Assembly: GCA_018398805.1 (NCBI GenBank)
Contig: JAGFBZ010001885.1
Coordinates: 1,389,001-1,453,000 of the forward strand
Reading direction: 5' to 3'
DNA: 64,000 nt
Source of the DNA: Hirundichthys speculiger
Taxonomy: Eukaryota > Chordata > Actinopteri > Beloniformes > Exocoetidae
Shown: piece after piece, positions 15,638 to 27,194 of the stretch
Position numbering within the stretch: position 1 is the first letter of the stretch
How the letters are laid out: each line of letters begins with the position of its first letter
The notes under the pieces: generated by a model
Databases searched by the model: none
What the model saw: the letters and a program-made list of their open reading frames with translations, nothing else
Told to the model about the DNA's origin: nothing
Program-made: the position numbers and the translations under genes

Positions 15638-16215
15638 ATCAAAACTTTATTTATATAGCACTTTTCATACATGCAACACAAAGTGCTTCACAAAATAAAA
15701 TAAGACATAAAACAGGAACAAAACAAATAATAAAAACCCGTCCCTCTCACCCCCACACATATAACTCCACGCACACACACAGGGCACACACACGCAACCT
15801 TTACAGCACAAAGTAAATAGTTCAGTAACCTGGCAGGGCACTGACGATCCAGGTGAGGAAAAAACACCTATGGGAGGCCATCCACACCGAGAAGCACCAC
15901 AGTCTGTGACCACAGAGACCACCGCCACAGAGACCACCTCAACCTGGATAGACCAGGGTAGGATCTACACGTTGTGCAGAGCTCCCAGTCCTCCAGGCCT
16001 GAGGGATCTCTAAGACCCCCGTGAGGAAACACTGGAGCTAAAAACTAAAAAATTAAAAGACAGTAAAAAATGAATAAAAACAAACAATAGATACATGTAA
16101 AAGCTATGGATTTAAAATGGTAATAAAATGCAGAAAGACTCAAAAATAAATTAAATCATTACAATCACTACAGATTAAGAAGAGTAAAATAAAAGAGATA
16201 AAAGAGTAAAAGAAA

Positions 16216-17292
16216 TCAGGTAAAAGCCAGATTAAAGAGGTGAGTCTTGAGCGTCCTTTTAAAAATATCAACAGTCTCTTTGGTCCTGATGTTCTCTGGT
16301 AGGCTGGTCCAAAGATGAGTACCATAATGGGTGAATGCAGCCTCACTGTGGGTTTTTGTTCTAACTCTGGGGATGATTAAAAGGCCAGTACCAGAGGACC
16401 TCAGGGTCCACGAGGGTTGATGTGGTAAAAGCAGGTCAGATAAATAAGATGGTCCAAGACCATTAAGACATTTAAAGACCCATAAAAGCACCTTAAAATC
16501 GATTCTGAAACACACGGGGAGCCAATGCAGTGATTTTAAAACTGGTGTAATGTGTTCCCGCCCCCTGGTCTTCATCAGCACACGAGCTGCTGAGTTCTGG
16601 AGTAGTTGTAGACTAGACCCTTTTGGGAAGACCAGAGAGCAGGACATTACAGTAGTCTAAACCACAATAGATAAAAGCATCAGCACCTCGTGTTAGCCTA
16701 AGAGAGAAACGGGCAGACTCTGGCTATATTCTTCAGATGATAAAAACCTATCTTTGTTACATTTTTGATGTGAGGAATAAAATTAAGCTCAGAGTCAAAA
16801 ATGACACCCAGGTTCTTTACACATTGTGCAGGTTTCAAGTCTTGTAGTTTTAGTAAAGGTTTCTCTCTCTTGCCTTCAGGGCCAATAACTAGGACCTTGG
16901 TTTTGTCCTGGTTGAGCTGGAGGAAATTCTAAAATACAATTAAAAAGGACATCAATTGGTCCTGTGTCATCAGGAGACACGGCGATGTACAGCTGTGTAT
17001 CATCTGCATAACTATGGAAGTTGATGCCGTGTCTCCTGATGACAACCCCAAGGGGAAGCATATACAGATTAAAAAGAATTGGACCTAAGATTGACCCTTG
17101 GGGCACCCCGCACATCATTTTATGCCTTCTGGAGGAGCCTGTATCCATACTTACAAAGAAACATCGATTTGTGAGATAAGAGCTGAAGCAGTTAAGAACA
17201 GTACCAGAGAGGCCGACCAGGTTTCTGAGCCTGTTTAATAAAATGTGATGGTCTACTGTATCAAAAGCAGCGCTAAGATCCAGTAAAACCAA
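16216..17292 (-). pseudogene. L2 LINE ORF2: reverse transcriptase and C-terminal domain
   Basis: The RT core (17292-16876) has LLDLSAAFDTVDHHILLNRL, GVPQGSILGPILFNLYM and the catalytic YADDTQLY box, all standard for L2-clade RT. The following C-terminal domain (16647-16216) has LQLLQNSAARVLMKTRGREH, LHWLPVCFRIDFKVL and FKRTLKTHLF. The region between them (about 16648-16875) is frameshifted. The catalytic YADD is intact but the reading frame is not continuous with the endonuclease upstream. It would copy the LINE RNA into DNA at the target site. Confidence 0.88.
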
Positions 17293-18028
17293 GACAGTGA
17301 GTTTCTGTGAGTCTGCATTAAACCTGGTGTCATTTAAGATCTTTAAAAGGGCTGTCTCAGTACTAAATAGTTTACTTGGTTAAAAAACACTTTTTCTAAG
17401 ATTTTACTTAAAAACGGTAAGTTGGATACAGGTCAGTAATTGTTCTCTTCAGACACCCGTCTGAAGAGAGCAATTTACAATATTTAAAATCAGTTCCTCA
17501 AAGAATCCATGAAAAGTTTTTAAAAGTGATGTGGGGATTGGATCTAAAAGGCAGGTTGTTGGGTTTACTCGGGAGAAAACTCGACCAAGTGTCCTTGCAT
17601 AACCAGGGGAAAACTCTCCAGTGTTTCCTCGCGTAAAAGCAACGGTTCAGATGAGTTAAAAGTAATATTTTGTTGAGGTAAAAGACTGGATCTTTTGTTT
17701 TAATTCCAGTCCAGTGTTGTCCTTAGTTCAGGATTTAGAACTGTTGACAATAAAATCATATGGTGCAGGTAAAATTTCAGCTGGAGTGCTCTGTAAAATC
17801 TCAAAAAAAATTTGCAGCCACTTCAGAAGTTAGGTAGTGTTTCCTCACTGTTCTCACTGGGGCCTCCTGGTGGCTAAAAGTGGTGATGTTAAAATACACA
17901 CAGTAGTGGTCAACAACAGAGGACACACCCGTGGACGGACCATAAGTTATGACTAGGTCGAGGGTGTGTCCTCTGTTGTTAATCGGCTGCGTGACGTGCC
18001 ATTTAAAATCCGTGCAAGTTAAAAGGTT

Positions 18029-18642
18029 TTAAAATTCTCTTGATATCGGATTAGAAATATTATCGACATGCAAATTAAAATAATCAGTTATTAAAATTCT
18101 GTCATAGGTGGAGTGTATGATTGATAATAAATCTGAGAAATCACTGATAAAAGACGTGGAATGATGGGGTGGTCTGTAAACTAATACACAGAATTGGAGA
18201 ACTGCTAAAAGCAAAGGACTAATATTCAAATGCTGAGTAACTGTCAAAAGAAACCTCATTTGGGTTTAGTGTTCTCAATATGAAAGATGCAGTTCCGCCT
18301 CCTTTTTTCCTCCCCTAGTCAAGAATAAAAAATAAAATTAGGTGGGCAGGCCTCGGTGAGAACAACTGGTGCGTCAGTGCCAAGCCATGTCTCTGTTAAT
18401 AATAAAATGTCAAGCTTACTATCTAAAATCAGGTCATTTATAATGAATGTTTTGTTTGAAAGAGAGCGCACGTTCAGTGCGGCCAAATTAACGTTCGTGC
18501 CGAACGTGCGCTTGTTGCCGCCTCCACAGGTCCTCGGCCCGGAGCAACCTAGCAAGGCCACCTCAGGCCGTGCAGACCCGCAGACACAGGCCTCCGTGAG
18601 TGGTAACGGCGGGAAGTAACACTTACAGTGATGGGATTGCAC
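18029..18642 (-). pseudogene. L2 LINE ORF2: AP-like endonuclease remnants
   Basis: Two pieces in different frames. The first (18642-18319) has LAALNVRSLSNKTFIINDLI and LDILLLTETWLG, the N-terminal part of an APE-type endonuclease with its TETW motif. The second (18259-18029) has VLVYRPPHHST and YDRILITDYFNLHVDN, where the family usually has a GDFN box. Here the Gly-Asp is altered to TDYFN, so a metal-binding residue is probably lost. The domain nicks target DNA in LINE insertion. Confidence 0.8.
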
Positions 18643-19202
18643 ACCACAGAATTATTGTTATTGTGTGCAACGGTGGGTCCTTATCCGGTACGATCATTGT
18701 TGATGATGGGAGTGGAACTAAAATTATGGTGACTGTTGGAATGGAATAATTGTATATAGTTATCACACATTTGCTATTAAACTGTACACTGCCTAGTGAA
18801 GAACTACTGAAAGAAGTTAAGTATGTGTCACCTTTAAAATGGCTTGTGTGATTGCTGGATAACATGCTGTGTAAGAGTGTTAGAGTTATCATACAAACAG
18901 AAGGAGAAGAACCGGGAACTGGAACTGCACGAGAGAACATTGGGCATTGTACAGCTGTGTACTGACAAGTGTACTTAGATAGGTCAGATTAAGATATGCA
19001 GTTAGTCACTCCCTTAGAGCTGCATATCCTATGTGAAGCAGGGACGTCCTAAGAGAATAAAAGAGAGAGTTTGGCAGGAGTTAATTCAGAGCGGGTTGGA
19101 GACTGTGACTGAGCACTCTCTGCCGTTCTCCTTGCAAGTAAAATATAACAACCGTCTGTTGTCTTCCTTTTAAAACGTGTTTTAGGTTGGCTGAACCTGA
19201 CA
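18632..19202 (+). mobile_element. Solo LTR nested in the L2 LINE
   Basis: A 571-bp block starts TGGGATTGCACACC and ends GGCTGAACCTGACA. It is flanked on both sides by the 4-bp direct repeat GTGA (18628-18631 and 19203-19206). It has TG...CA ends and an AATAAA signal on the plus strand (about 19057). It interrupts the LINE between its ORF1 and endonuclease parts. No internal region is present, so it is best read as a solo LTR left by recombination. The family is not identified; a 4-bp duplication fits several retroviral or gypsy groups. Confidence 0.65.
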
Positions 19203-19206
19203 GTGA

Positions 19207-19735
19207 CTAGGACCAGGGGGACATCAAAGAGATGAAGACGGTACAATGGAGCTGTGTCACGGAGTTAAAAAGAAGACAAAAATCCTGTTTCAGTAGTTCA
19301 GACTGTTGTTTTGGGATATTGTTGGTTCCAATTTGTAAAATAATTTTTGTAGCCTCAGGGTGAGCTTGTATGATGTCACTCACAATTGAGTCTCCGATTA
19401 GTAGTGTGGTTGTAGGGGGCTTGTTTACCAGAGGTGTTGAGGATGATGGGGAGGAACTGACAAGACGGCGGGTAGAAGACCTCCGCAGAGCTGGTGTGAA
19501 CTGTGGCAGGGAGCAACGAGTCTTGCTCCAAGCGGGGCGCTCGGGCACAGAAGGAGGAGAAACCCGAGGCGCCAGTGAGCTGTGGGGGCCATGGGACTGC
19601 TGGCGCAGCGACCGACAGGGCCGGGATCCGGCGTCCAAGGGGGGGAAATCCTCCAGGCTGAGAGGGTCAAACCTGTTGAGTAGCTGGATCTCGTTTGGTG
19701 GAGGAGTGTAGGAATGACGCCCCCTTTCCCCCCAC
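19207..19735 (-). pseudogene. L2 LINE ORF1 fragment with esterase-like domain
   Basis: From about 19725 on the minus strand it reads PPPNEIQLLNRFDPLSLEDF, then a Pro/Ser-rich stretch, then TTTLLIGDSIVSD and KIILQIGTNNIPKQQSELLK. The GDS box and the GTNN box mark an SGNH-type esterase fold, which occurs in ORF1 of L2/CR1 LINEs. The C-terminal part of the domain is lost where the solo LTR is inserted. ORF1 binds LINE RNA; the role of the esterase fold in L2 is not settled. Confidence 0.72.
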
Positions 19736-19784
19736 GAGGACCAACAAGGTCACCCATCCACATGATCAGAATCAGGTGTTCCAA

Positions 19785-20925
19785 TCACTTCCATGACCAC
19801 AAGTGTACAAAATTAAGTACCTAGCCATGCAGACTGTTTCTACAAACATTTCTGAAAGATTGGGTCGCTCTCAGGAACTCAGTGAATTCCAGCGTGGAAC
19901 TGTGATAGGATGACACCTGTGAAACAAATCCAATCTTGAAATTTCCTCGCTCCTAAATATTCCACAGTCAACTGTATTATAAGGAAATGGAAGTGTTTGG
20001 GAACGACAGCAACTCAGCCACAAGGTGGTAGGCCACGTAAACTGACGTAGTGGGGTCAGCAGATGCTGAAGTGAATAGTACGAAGAGGTCACCAACTTTC
20101 TGCAGAGTCAATCACTACAAACCTCCAAACTTCATGTGGCCTTCAGATCAGCTCAACAACAGAGCAGAGAGCTTCATGGATGGGTTTCCATGGTGGAGCA
20201 GCTGCATCCAAGACAATTCATCACCAGGTGCAATGCAAAGCATCAGATGCAGTGGTGTAAAGCAGCCACCACTGGACTCTAGAGCAGTGGAGGAACGTTC
20301 TCTGGAGTGATGAATCACACTTCTCTATCTGGCAATGTGATGGAAGAGTCTGGGTTTGGTGGTGGCCAGGAGAACGGTACTTGTCTGACTGCAGTATGCC
20401 AAGTGTAAAGTTTGGTGGAGGGGGGATTATGGTGTGGGATTGTTTTTCAGGAGCTGGGCTTGGCCCCTTAGTTCCAGTGAAAGGAACTCTTAATGCTTCA
20501 GCATACCAAGACATTTTGGACAATTCCATGCTCCCAACTTTTTGGGAAACTGTTTGGAGCTGGACCCTTCCTCTTCCAACATGACTGTGCACCAGTGTAC
20601 AAAGCAAGGTCCATAAAGACATGGACGGCAGAGTCTGGTATGGATGAACTTGACTGGCCTGCTCAGAGTCCTGACCTCAACCTGATAGAACACCTTTGGG
20701 ATAAATTAGAGCGAAGACCGACAGCCAGACCTTCTGGTCCAACATCAGTGTGAAACCTCACAAATGCGCTTCTGGAAGAATAGTCAACAATCTCCATAAA
20801 CACACTCCTAAACCTTGTGGACAGAAGAGTTGAACCTGTTCTAGCTGCAAAGGGTGGACCCACGTCATATTGATTAGGAATGGGATGAACTAAAGCTCAT
20901 ATGTGATAGGCTGATATGCCAGGTA
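19785..20925 (+). mobile_element. Tc1 transposon remnant, ends lost
   Basis: A decayed Tc1 copy on the plus strand. Most of the transposase is recognisable in mixed frames and typical 3' flanking sequence follows the stop (ATTAGGAATGGGATGAACTA). No terminal inverted repeats were found on either side. It lies between the L2 LINE and the gypsy element. Confidence 0.8.
19860..20873 (+). pseudogene. Tc1 transposase, multiply frameshifted
   Basis: The N-terminal DNA-binding part is readable only in pieces, for example a QPQGGRPRKLT basic motif near 20030. The catalytic part has [16 protein letters not shown] and [20 protein letters not shown], then in another frame [16 protein letters not shown] and [18 protein letters not shown]. 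The second Asp and the Glu have the DD34E spacing. The C-terminus VEPVLAAKGGPTSY ends at TGA 20871-20873. The frame shifts near 20560 and upstream stops make it inactive. It belongs to a different Tc1 lineage from the copy at 11.9 kb. Confidence 0.83.
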
Positions 20926-21259
20926 GGAACCTTGGTATGATGTTCTGTGTTGCGGAGATGGGGGACAATTAAGGTGGTTACTGAAGTAACATGAAATCGG
21001 CTTGCGGTCCTCTGTTGATATGCCTCCATATAAGATTTCAGTGTACATTATGCAAGAGTTTGTCATTAAAAAAATACATGAAGTGAACATTGCAGCAACA
21101 GAGGTTGTGGATGATAATGACTGAAGAGAGACTGCCTTCTTCAGCAGACTGAAGGGGGGGAATAAGTTTCTAAGGCCAAGAAGAACACCTCTCAAAGTAA
21201 AAGGTAAGTTTACAGCCATTCTCTCCAGAAGACATTTAACTGTGAAAGAGGACATTAAT

Positions 21260-22629
21260 GTTGTGAGAGGACTGAGCACACCACCACAGCTACCACAGTT
21301 GGTTGCCAGGGTTGATAACATCAGCTGTGACTCCAGAGAGACTCCACAGAGCAGGAGTTTCCAAAACTTTTCTCTGGTCTTGGCAAAATGTAGGGCGAGT
21401 ACAACATACTGGAACCTGGAACACAGCCATTAGCAGTCTCAATGCCCAGGGGCATCTCCCTTCCTCTCCTCCCAAAGATTAAAGAAGAGGTACACTCAAT
21501 GGAGCAACAGGGAGTAAGATCAAAGGTGGAGGAGCCCACTGAGTGGTGCGCCGCTATGGTGGGGGTAGTACACAGACAGAGGACTGAGGATATGCACTGA
21601 CCTCACAGAGCTGAACAAATCAGTGTTGAGAGAGGAGCACCATCTTCCTTCGGAGGAAAGTATGCTAGGACAGCTTGCTGGAGCCAGTGTTTTCAAAGCT
21701 GGACGCGAATGCTGGATTCTGTTAGATTCCACTCAACCTCTTCTTTTTTTTTAAATTTTTTGGCCTTTATATGACACTGAAGAGAGAAGGGGGTAGACGG
21801 GCGGCAAAGGGTCAATCTGGGCCAGGAATTAAACTCACTTCCAGCCGCACGAGGACTGTAGTCTCTGCCCATGGGTCGCCGCCCCAACCACTGCGCCACT
21901 GGGTGGCCCACAGTTCCCTCTTCTAACCACGTTCATCACTCCATATGGGTGGTATTGCTACAACCATTTGTGTTTCGGAATTTATCAGCTCCAGAACACT
22001 TCCTCAAGAGCATGCAGCAGATCCTGGAAGGTTTGGATGGAGTTCTGTGTCAAATGGACAATGTGTTCATCTGGGGAGCCACAGAGTGAGCATGACGTGA
22101 GCATGACTGTCAGAGCTGCAGGATGCAGGTGTGATGCTTAATGACAAATGTGAGTTCTCAAATAGCGAGGATTACATTCTGGGGCAGGTTATTCAGGCTT
22201 CAGGAGTCAGCGCAGACCCCAACAAAGTGAGGGCTCTGAGAGCCATGAAGGAGCCTGGTAACATCAGTGAGGTGAGACACTTTCTTGGCATGACAAATCA
22301 CTTGGGGAAATTTCTCTCTCCTTTAGCTGAGAAGACCCGCTCACTCAGAGACCTGCTGAGAAAGGCAGATCGAAACCCAGATCGAAAAGGAGGCAGTGGC
22401 CTCCATGTGGGCCTGCAAGAGGTTTTCTGAGTTTCTCATCGGGAAAAGTTTCTTCATTAAGATGGACCACAAACCCTTGAGAGAAGGGCACCATCTTCTA
22501 GGTTATCTAGGTTCAAGGAACCTTGATAAACTTCCACCACACATACAACGGCTTCGCATCCACCTAATGAGATTTTCTTTTAGGATATCTCACGTGGCTG
22601 GCAAAGATGTGCTGCCAGAGCACCTGTGA
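21260..22629 (+). pseudogene. Gypsy pol: reverse transcriptase and RNase H remnants
   Basis: RT motifs appear in shifting frames: a CTDLTELNKSV-type box near 21600, LGQLAGASVFKALDANAGF near 21665-21720, LSAPEHFLKSMQQILEGLDG, then CQMDNVFIWG where the family has YxDD. The second catalytic Asp is therefore Asn. Next come KCEFSNSEDYILGQVI, the RT thumb/connection RHFLGMTNHLGKFLSPLAEK, and RNase H pieces MWACKRFSEFLIGKSFFIKM, DHKPL and LRIHLMRFSFRISHVAGKDV. A tRNA-derived SINE sits between the RT palm motifs. Inactive. Confidence 0.82.
21744..21912 (-). mobile_element. tRNA-derived SINE inside gypsy RT
   Basis: On the minus strand it starts GGGCCACCCAGTGGCGCAG, with a pol III A-box (TGGCGCAGTGGTT). 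It then has an altered B-box (GTTTAATTCC for GGTTCGATTCC), the body TTTGCCGCCCGTCTACCCCC, and the tail TGTCATATAAAGGCCAAAAA ending in A-rich DNA. This matches an abundant teleost SINE. The direct repeat CCTCTTCT at 21737-21744 and 21917-21924 is the likely target duplication. Confidence 0.85.
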
Positions 22630-22671
22630 ACAGCACATCTGAGGGTCTGCAGGTGGCAGAAATTAACTTGT

Positions 22672-23205
22672 ATGCCAACTCTTGTCATGGTAAGCCTGCC
22701 AGCAACTGAGCAACCGGGAAAGGACTCAGAGAGATTCAGATGCATCAGGACAAAGACAGCAGGAGTGTCAGAGGAATGGCCGGACAAGTTCTCAATTGGA
22801 AAAGTGTTTCAACCCTATCAGCCATTCTCAGGTGAGCTCACAGTTCACAACAGCCTACTGCTCTATAATTGCAGAATCATAATTCCAGCATCACTCAAAG
22901 CAGGCATGCTGACCAAGTTGCTCGAGGGTCACCTTGGCAGGACTAAATACAGGGCAAGAGCCAAACAGTCAGTGTGGTGGCCAGGCCTCAGCAGAGAGCT
23001 GACAAGAATGATAGAGAGCTGTGACACTTGTGCCAGAGAGAGAACAAATCTTAGAGAAACGCTGCTGCCCCCTCAGTTCCCATTGAGGCCATGGTTGACA
23101 GTAGGTGCAGCTCTGTTTCAGATAGACAACAAGCACTACCTAGTCATTGTGGAGTATTTCTTAGACTTGGAAGTAGCCAAGCTCACATCCACATAATCAG
23201 AAGGC
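22672..23205 (+). pseudogene. Gypsy integrase, front half
   Basis: The zinc-binding region reads LLEGHLGRTKYRARAKQSVW and ESCDTCARERTN. The C-x2-C pair is kept, but the first His of the H-x-H part appears to be Leu. The start of the catalytic core reads LTVGAALFQIDNKHYLVIVE. The family has GADLF here, so the first catalytic Asp is probably lost. The frame ends with LEVAKLTST and a stop next to the hAT target site CAGAAGGC. The rest of the core continues in the same frame at 32496. Confidence 0.83.
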
Positions 23206-23238
23206 GAGTGTTGTACCTGAACACGTTCAATGAACGTG

Positions 23239-23676
23239 TGTTAAGTTAAAATTTGGGTATATCTCACTCAAAAGCATACACTCAAATTCAACCATAATTG
23301 TGTTCTGGTGATGCAGCCAATTCGGTTATTAAACAAAGCACTGACAACCTGACGGAGGTGCAAAACGGAGTTTTATTCTCCAAGTCTGCATGCAAAATTC
23401 AGAGAGGTCATTACAGAATGCTGGATGGTTCAGAATGACAACGTATCAGTAGGGAACAATTGCATTTAAAGATCACAGGAAAAACATCAGGACCTTGGAT
23501 AAGTTCTCTAGACGTCAAACTCAGCAGACTCGTTGACGCCTGATATCATATCAACACAGTAGCTTCGTCTTAGAGGAGTTTAATCACGGTTAATCAAATG
23601 TCATCCAGCCCTGTCAGTGATCTTATTCCAGGTCAGGAAGGCCTCAGAAAGCCTGAAATCAATTTTTAATATCACA
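23239..23676 (-). repeat. Provirus 3' LTR
   Basis: 438 bp. In provirus orientation it starts TGTGATATTAAAAATTGA and ends TTTTAACTTAACA. A polyadenylation signal AATAAA lies in the context GAGAATAAAACTCC when read on the minus strand. It differs from the 5' LTR by four single-base indels and no substitutions by my reading. Confidence 0.92.
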
Positions 23677-24165
23677 ATCCCTGCTTTTGTTTTTAGCACC
23701 TCATTTTCTTTGGATATATATGAAAGCTTATCTGGGCACAGCAGTAGAGCACGCGGTTCCCAGCCCAAAGGGCGCAGCCCACAACTGCGAGCTAAACAGG
23801 GAATAATGAAGCGCAGTCTACTCTATAGGAAGTGCCCCCTCTAGCGGCCAAACACCCGTCCCCAGCTATGTAACGAGTTTGCAGCTCAGATTGGAATCTT
23901 GTTGATTGGTTAAAATGGTTGGACTGATTAAATTTAGAAGTTGAATTTTGGATTGGTATAATTTAGATTGTCAGATTCCGAAAATAAGGGGAACGGCAAA
24001 AGACCCCCTAGAGTCTATCTACTCTAGACTAGGCCAAAAACCCAGTGGGAAAAAAGGCCGCAAAGCTATCTAAGCAAGAACATTCAGTTCTCAGAAGCAC
24101 CCGCAGGTGCACCCCCCAGTTGATATCGGGGAACGGATCAGACCTCTGATCATGCAAGAACAATG
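23677..24165 (-). other. Provirus interior between env and 3' LTR
   Basis: Non-coding as far as I can tell. The polypurine tract is at its left edge (23677-23695). A short hairpin (CTAGAGT facing ACTCTAG) lies near 24009-24028. Confidence 0.5.
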
Positions 24166-24411
24166 TCAAGTTATTGCTTTTAGCATCATGCGGCGTAAAC
24201 ATGGAATCACACATGAAAATAAAAACAGAACCAAAACAATATGGAATGGAGTAAATACTTTCAAAAATACTGAGTACCAGGACCCTGAGGTCAGCCATGT
24301 CCACAGATCAAACCCCCAGGGCTCCGCTGAGTCCCTGTGGTGCTGCATCTCCATTGTGACATCCCAAACCCCCTCTGAGGCTAAGGATGTAAGGTTCAAA
24401 GGTTCAATCAA
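24166..24411 (-). pseudogene. Provirus env, transmembrane C-terminus (remnant)
   Basis: A short open stretch on the minus strand contains WTWLTSGSW followed by a hydrophobic segment of about 20 residues (VFTPFHIVLVLFLFSCVIPC), a short basic tail, and a stop. Position (downstream of integrase, upstream of the 3' LTR) and the pattern of a membrane anchor plus short cytoplasmic tail fit the end of a retroviral envelope TM subunit. The surface subunit is not recognisable. The call rests on context plus hydrophobicity. Confidence 0.55.
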
Positions 24412-25298
24412 AAGCCAGACTGTTGACCTGGTCGGCCAAATTTATAGTACCCCTACCCTCCGAGGTACTAAACCCCTAAGAACTTTGTCCCACTGAGACG
24501 CAATTAACATGAGGCTAGACCTCACGCTTGGAAACAGATAACAGGGATAAATTAACTAATTATTAACTAATAATTTAACATGATGATGAGTCAACGAATC
24601 ATAAATACCCATAAAGAAGTTTTGATAACCCTGAGAATTATCAGTAACATCCAAATTATTAACCTAAATGAGAAGCTCAGAGATATTTAAAGATGACAAG
24701 TAAGGGTGGAGACACCCCTCACTATTATCTCGACGTTGAACTCCACATGCGGCCTTCCTAGCGAGACCACAAACGCTTTTCCCAGAAGCCGCCCACGAGG
24801 AGAACACGACGAGAAAACAACAGGAGCTTCACAAAGTGTTGGACTTTATGAAGGACCTGCTGTAAACCAAGATGTAAACGCTCTGATCCTGAAGCTGAGT
24901 TACAACATTTGAATTTCGTATTATAAATCAAATACCCAAATAGTCAGGAATGGACACGTCTCAAGCAGATCATGGCTGTCGCACATGTTCCTGGCACATG
25001 AGTATGAAACCAAAAACACAGGAAAATGATAACATAAAACATAAATGAATAAACAACATAAATGAAACAAAACCCATATTATAGTCATATTTCATATTAC
25101 ATTCACCCCCTCCCGGACCCCCCCACTCCCCCATCGTGGAAGCCTTGGAGGATCATCATTCTTCTTCTCGATCAGCAGTGTGGGATGAAGAATATGTGAT
25201 GTAACAGTCTCTGGTTGGAAAAACATGAGTCTCTCTTTTCCTCTTTTTTTTTTTTTTTTATTTTTATTTTCTAGTACCTCCTTCCTGTCCAAGCTCAG

Positions 25299-25345
25299 GT
25301 GTGTGTGTGTGCGTGTATGTGCATGTATGTGTACGTGTATGTGTG
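25299..25345. repeat. GT/GTAT-rich simple repeat
   Basis: A run of GTGTGT and GCATGTATGTGTACGTG repeats lies inside the provirus. A T-rich tract at about 25243-25270 lies close by. It is low-complexity DNA that lengthened after or during copying. Confidence 0.7.
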
Positions 25346-25654
25346 CTCAGAGGTACAAACAGGCTCCAGAAGCCTGAGATACCAAGGAACCTGGGGATCC
25401 AGCAGCCAGAAGCTGGATCAGGAACTGTTTGCAGGGGCAGGTGTGAGTCCAGGTCGCCCGCTCCGCTATGTTAACAGCGGTGTGGGTCGTTAGCAGAACC
25501 TGGAAAAGACCGTGCCACTGCTCCGTTCCTCTAGCGCCTCTGAAGCAGGTCTCGCATCAGGACCCACTCTCCTGGCTGAGTGCTGTGCAGGGGTCCACTG
25601 GCTGGTACAGGCTGGGCACCGTCACCTGTGAGTTAATCTGTGTCAATATAGAGT

Positions 25655-27190
25655 GCAACTCAATACGACAACACAGAATTCTCACACAATTCAGATGAAG
25701 GAAGGAAACACTCATCTGGTGCGTCCACTCTGCCAAAGAGGATCTCGAACGGACTCAGAGTAGCCCCCGATCGCACTCGCCTCCTCAAGTCCACAGCACG
25801 ACAGGTAGAGCCCCCAGAGCCTTCAGCCAGGACACCCTGTTCCTGCACAACACTGTACCAACTTAAACGTCAAGACACCATACTCCCTCTCAACAGCACC
25901 CCCACTGGCAGGATGGTAGGCACAGTGTCACCTGAGGTCAAACCCAGAACCTTCCCTACCTGCACCAGGGCTTTGTTAACAAAATGAGTGCCGTTGTCAC
26001 TGGAGATTTCAGATGGAATTCCCACCGTGGCAGGATCTCCTTCAGCCAAGCCTCTGCCACTGTGGAGCTGACATCCTTAGAAAAGTTAAAACCTCAACCC
26101 ACTTTAAGACGTCAACAACAACCAGACAATATTTCTTTCCCTCACAAGGAGAGAGTTCAATAAAATCTAGCACGATGTACTCAAACAGTCTGTCAGATGC
26201 CAGCAGCATCCTCACTCCCCCTCCCGCGTCGTGGGCAGCACAGATCACGCAGGACTGGCAGAACCTCTGCGCACAAGAGGAAAAACCTCTCGTGAACCAG
26301 TACTTAGCCAAGGTCGACAGCATGGCCCCCTGGGGATGCGTGGTCCAGCCCATGCGTTAGCCTAGCAAAGTAGGAAGAAAAATGCTTAGGCAAACACGGC
26401 CTTGAGTCACCTGCACGCCACACGCCATCACCCAGACCACAGCTATCCCGCTGCCACAACCGTTTCTCAGCCGGGGAGGAGAAAGACTGCATCGCACGAA
26501 GCCACTGCAGAGACGAGAGAACAGTTAACAGGAGAACGAGCAGCCACCTTCGCAGCCGCATCTGCATGAGCGTTGCCTGCGGAAATACGATCAGGCCTGT
26601 TAACATACACACAGCTACGGAACTGGGCAGGAAGATTGCCCCCAAGAGAGCATCCACCTTCATGACAAACACCAAACCCATACCTGCTGTCCGTGTAAAT
26701 CGTGACGCTCTACCCCTTCGCCAATCTGCATGCTTCAGTCAAAGCCACTAGTTTAGCTGCTTGGGCCGAACAATGATGTGGAAGCGAGCCAGAATCTCAT
26801 TAATCACAGCCACACAATCGTGAGGTACGCTGTCCTCTGGACCTGGCATGAAAGTGGCTGGATTTAATACAGTCAAATAAAAAAAGAACTGTTTCAGATG
26901 GAATTGAACAGTTAAAGGCAACTGTTTAGTACCAAACCCACCTAGCAGCAGACAAATGTGACGTTTTCTGCTCCAACAGTGTCATAGACACGGCATGTGG
27001 TACCCAAAGAGTCAAAACAGCATAACTTACCAGATCACGTGAGCATAGACAGCTTTCTCAGCAGCAGCCACAGCTCACAAAACGTGGAGATCCACGTTGG
27101 ATCTGGATCCAGCTTACCAGAAAAATAAGCCACAGGCTTCATGTTCCTGTAACAGAACAGAGTCATTCCTGCCAGTGGCCATCACACTAT
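25655..27190 (-). pseudogene. Provirus pol: RT end, RNase H and integrase remnants
   Basis: Read on the minus strand, 5' to 3'. The end of RT (YFSGKLDP near 27110) is followed by a connection segment ending near 26820. An RNase H block carries the hallmark YTDSRYGFG (26678-26705). The integrase has a zinc-type CQSCVIC motif and a core start FEYIVLDFIELSPCEGKKY, where the first catalytic Asp is present. Its C-terminal region has SGATLSPFEILFGR (about 25740). Parts lie in different frames, with several stops. Function in a live element: copying viral RNA to DNA and inserting it into host DNA. Inactive as assembled. Confidence 0.82.
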
Positions 27191-27194
27191 ACAC

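Larger units (their letters stand above)
15638..19735 (-). mobile_element. L2-type non-LTR retrotransposon (LINE), decayed
   Basis: The element is read on the minus strand. Its 3' end, ending AGTGCTATATAAATAAAG and then TTTTGATGG, lies near 15638-15700. Going 5' there are the RT C-terminal domain, RT core, endonuclease, and ORF1 with an esterase-like domain. The order and motifs are those of fish L2/Maui LINEs. It is about 4 kb without the nested solo LTR and is full of stops and frame changes, so it is inactive. Confidence 0.85.

Noticed and set aside
21744..21912. A functional tRNA gene
   Set aside because: The A- and B-box-like motifs belong to a SINE head; the B-box is mutated, there is no tRNA cloverleaf, and a SINE body and A-tail follow.
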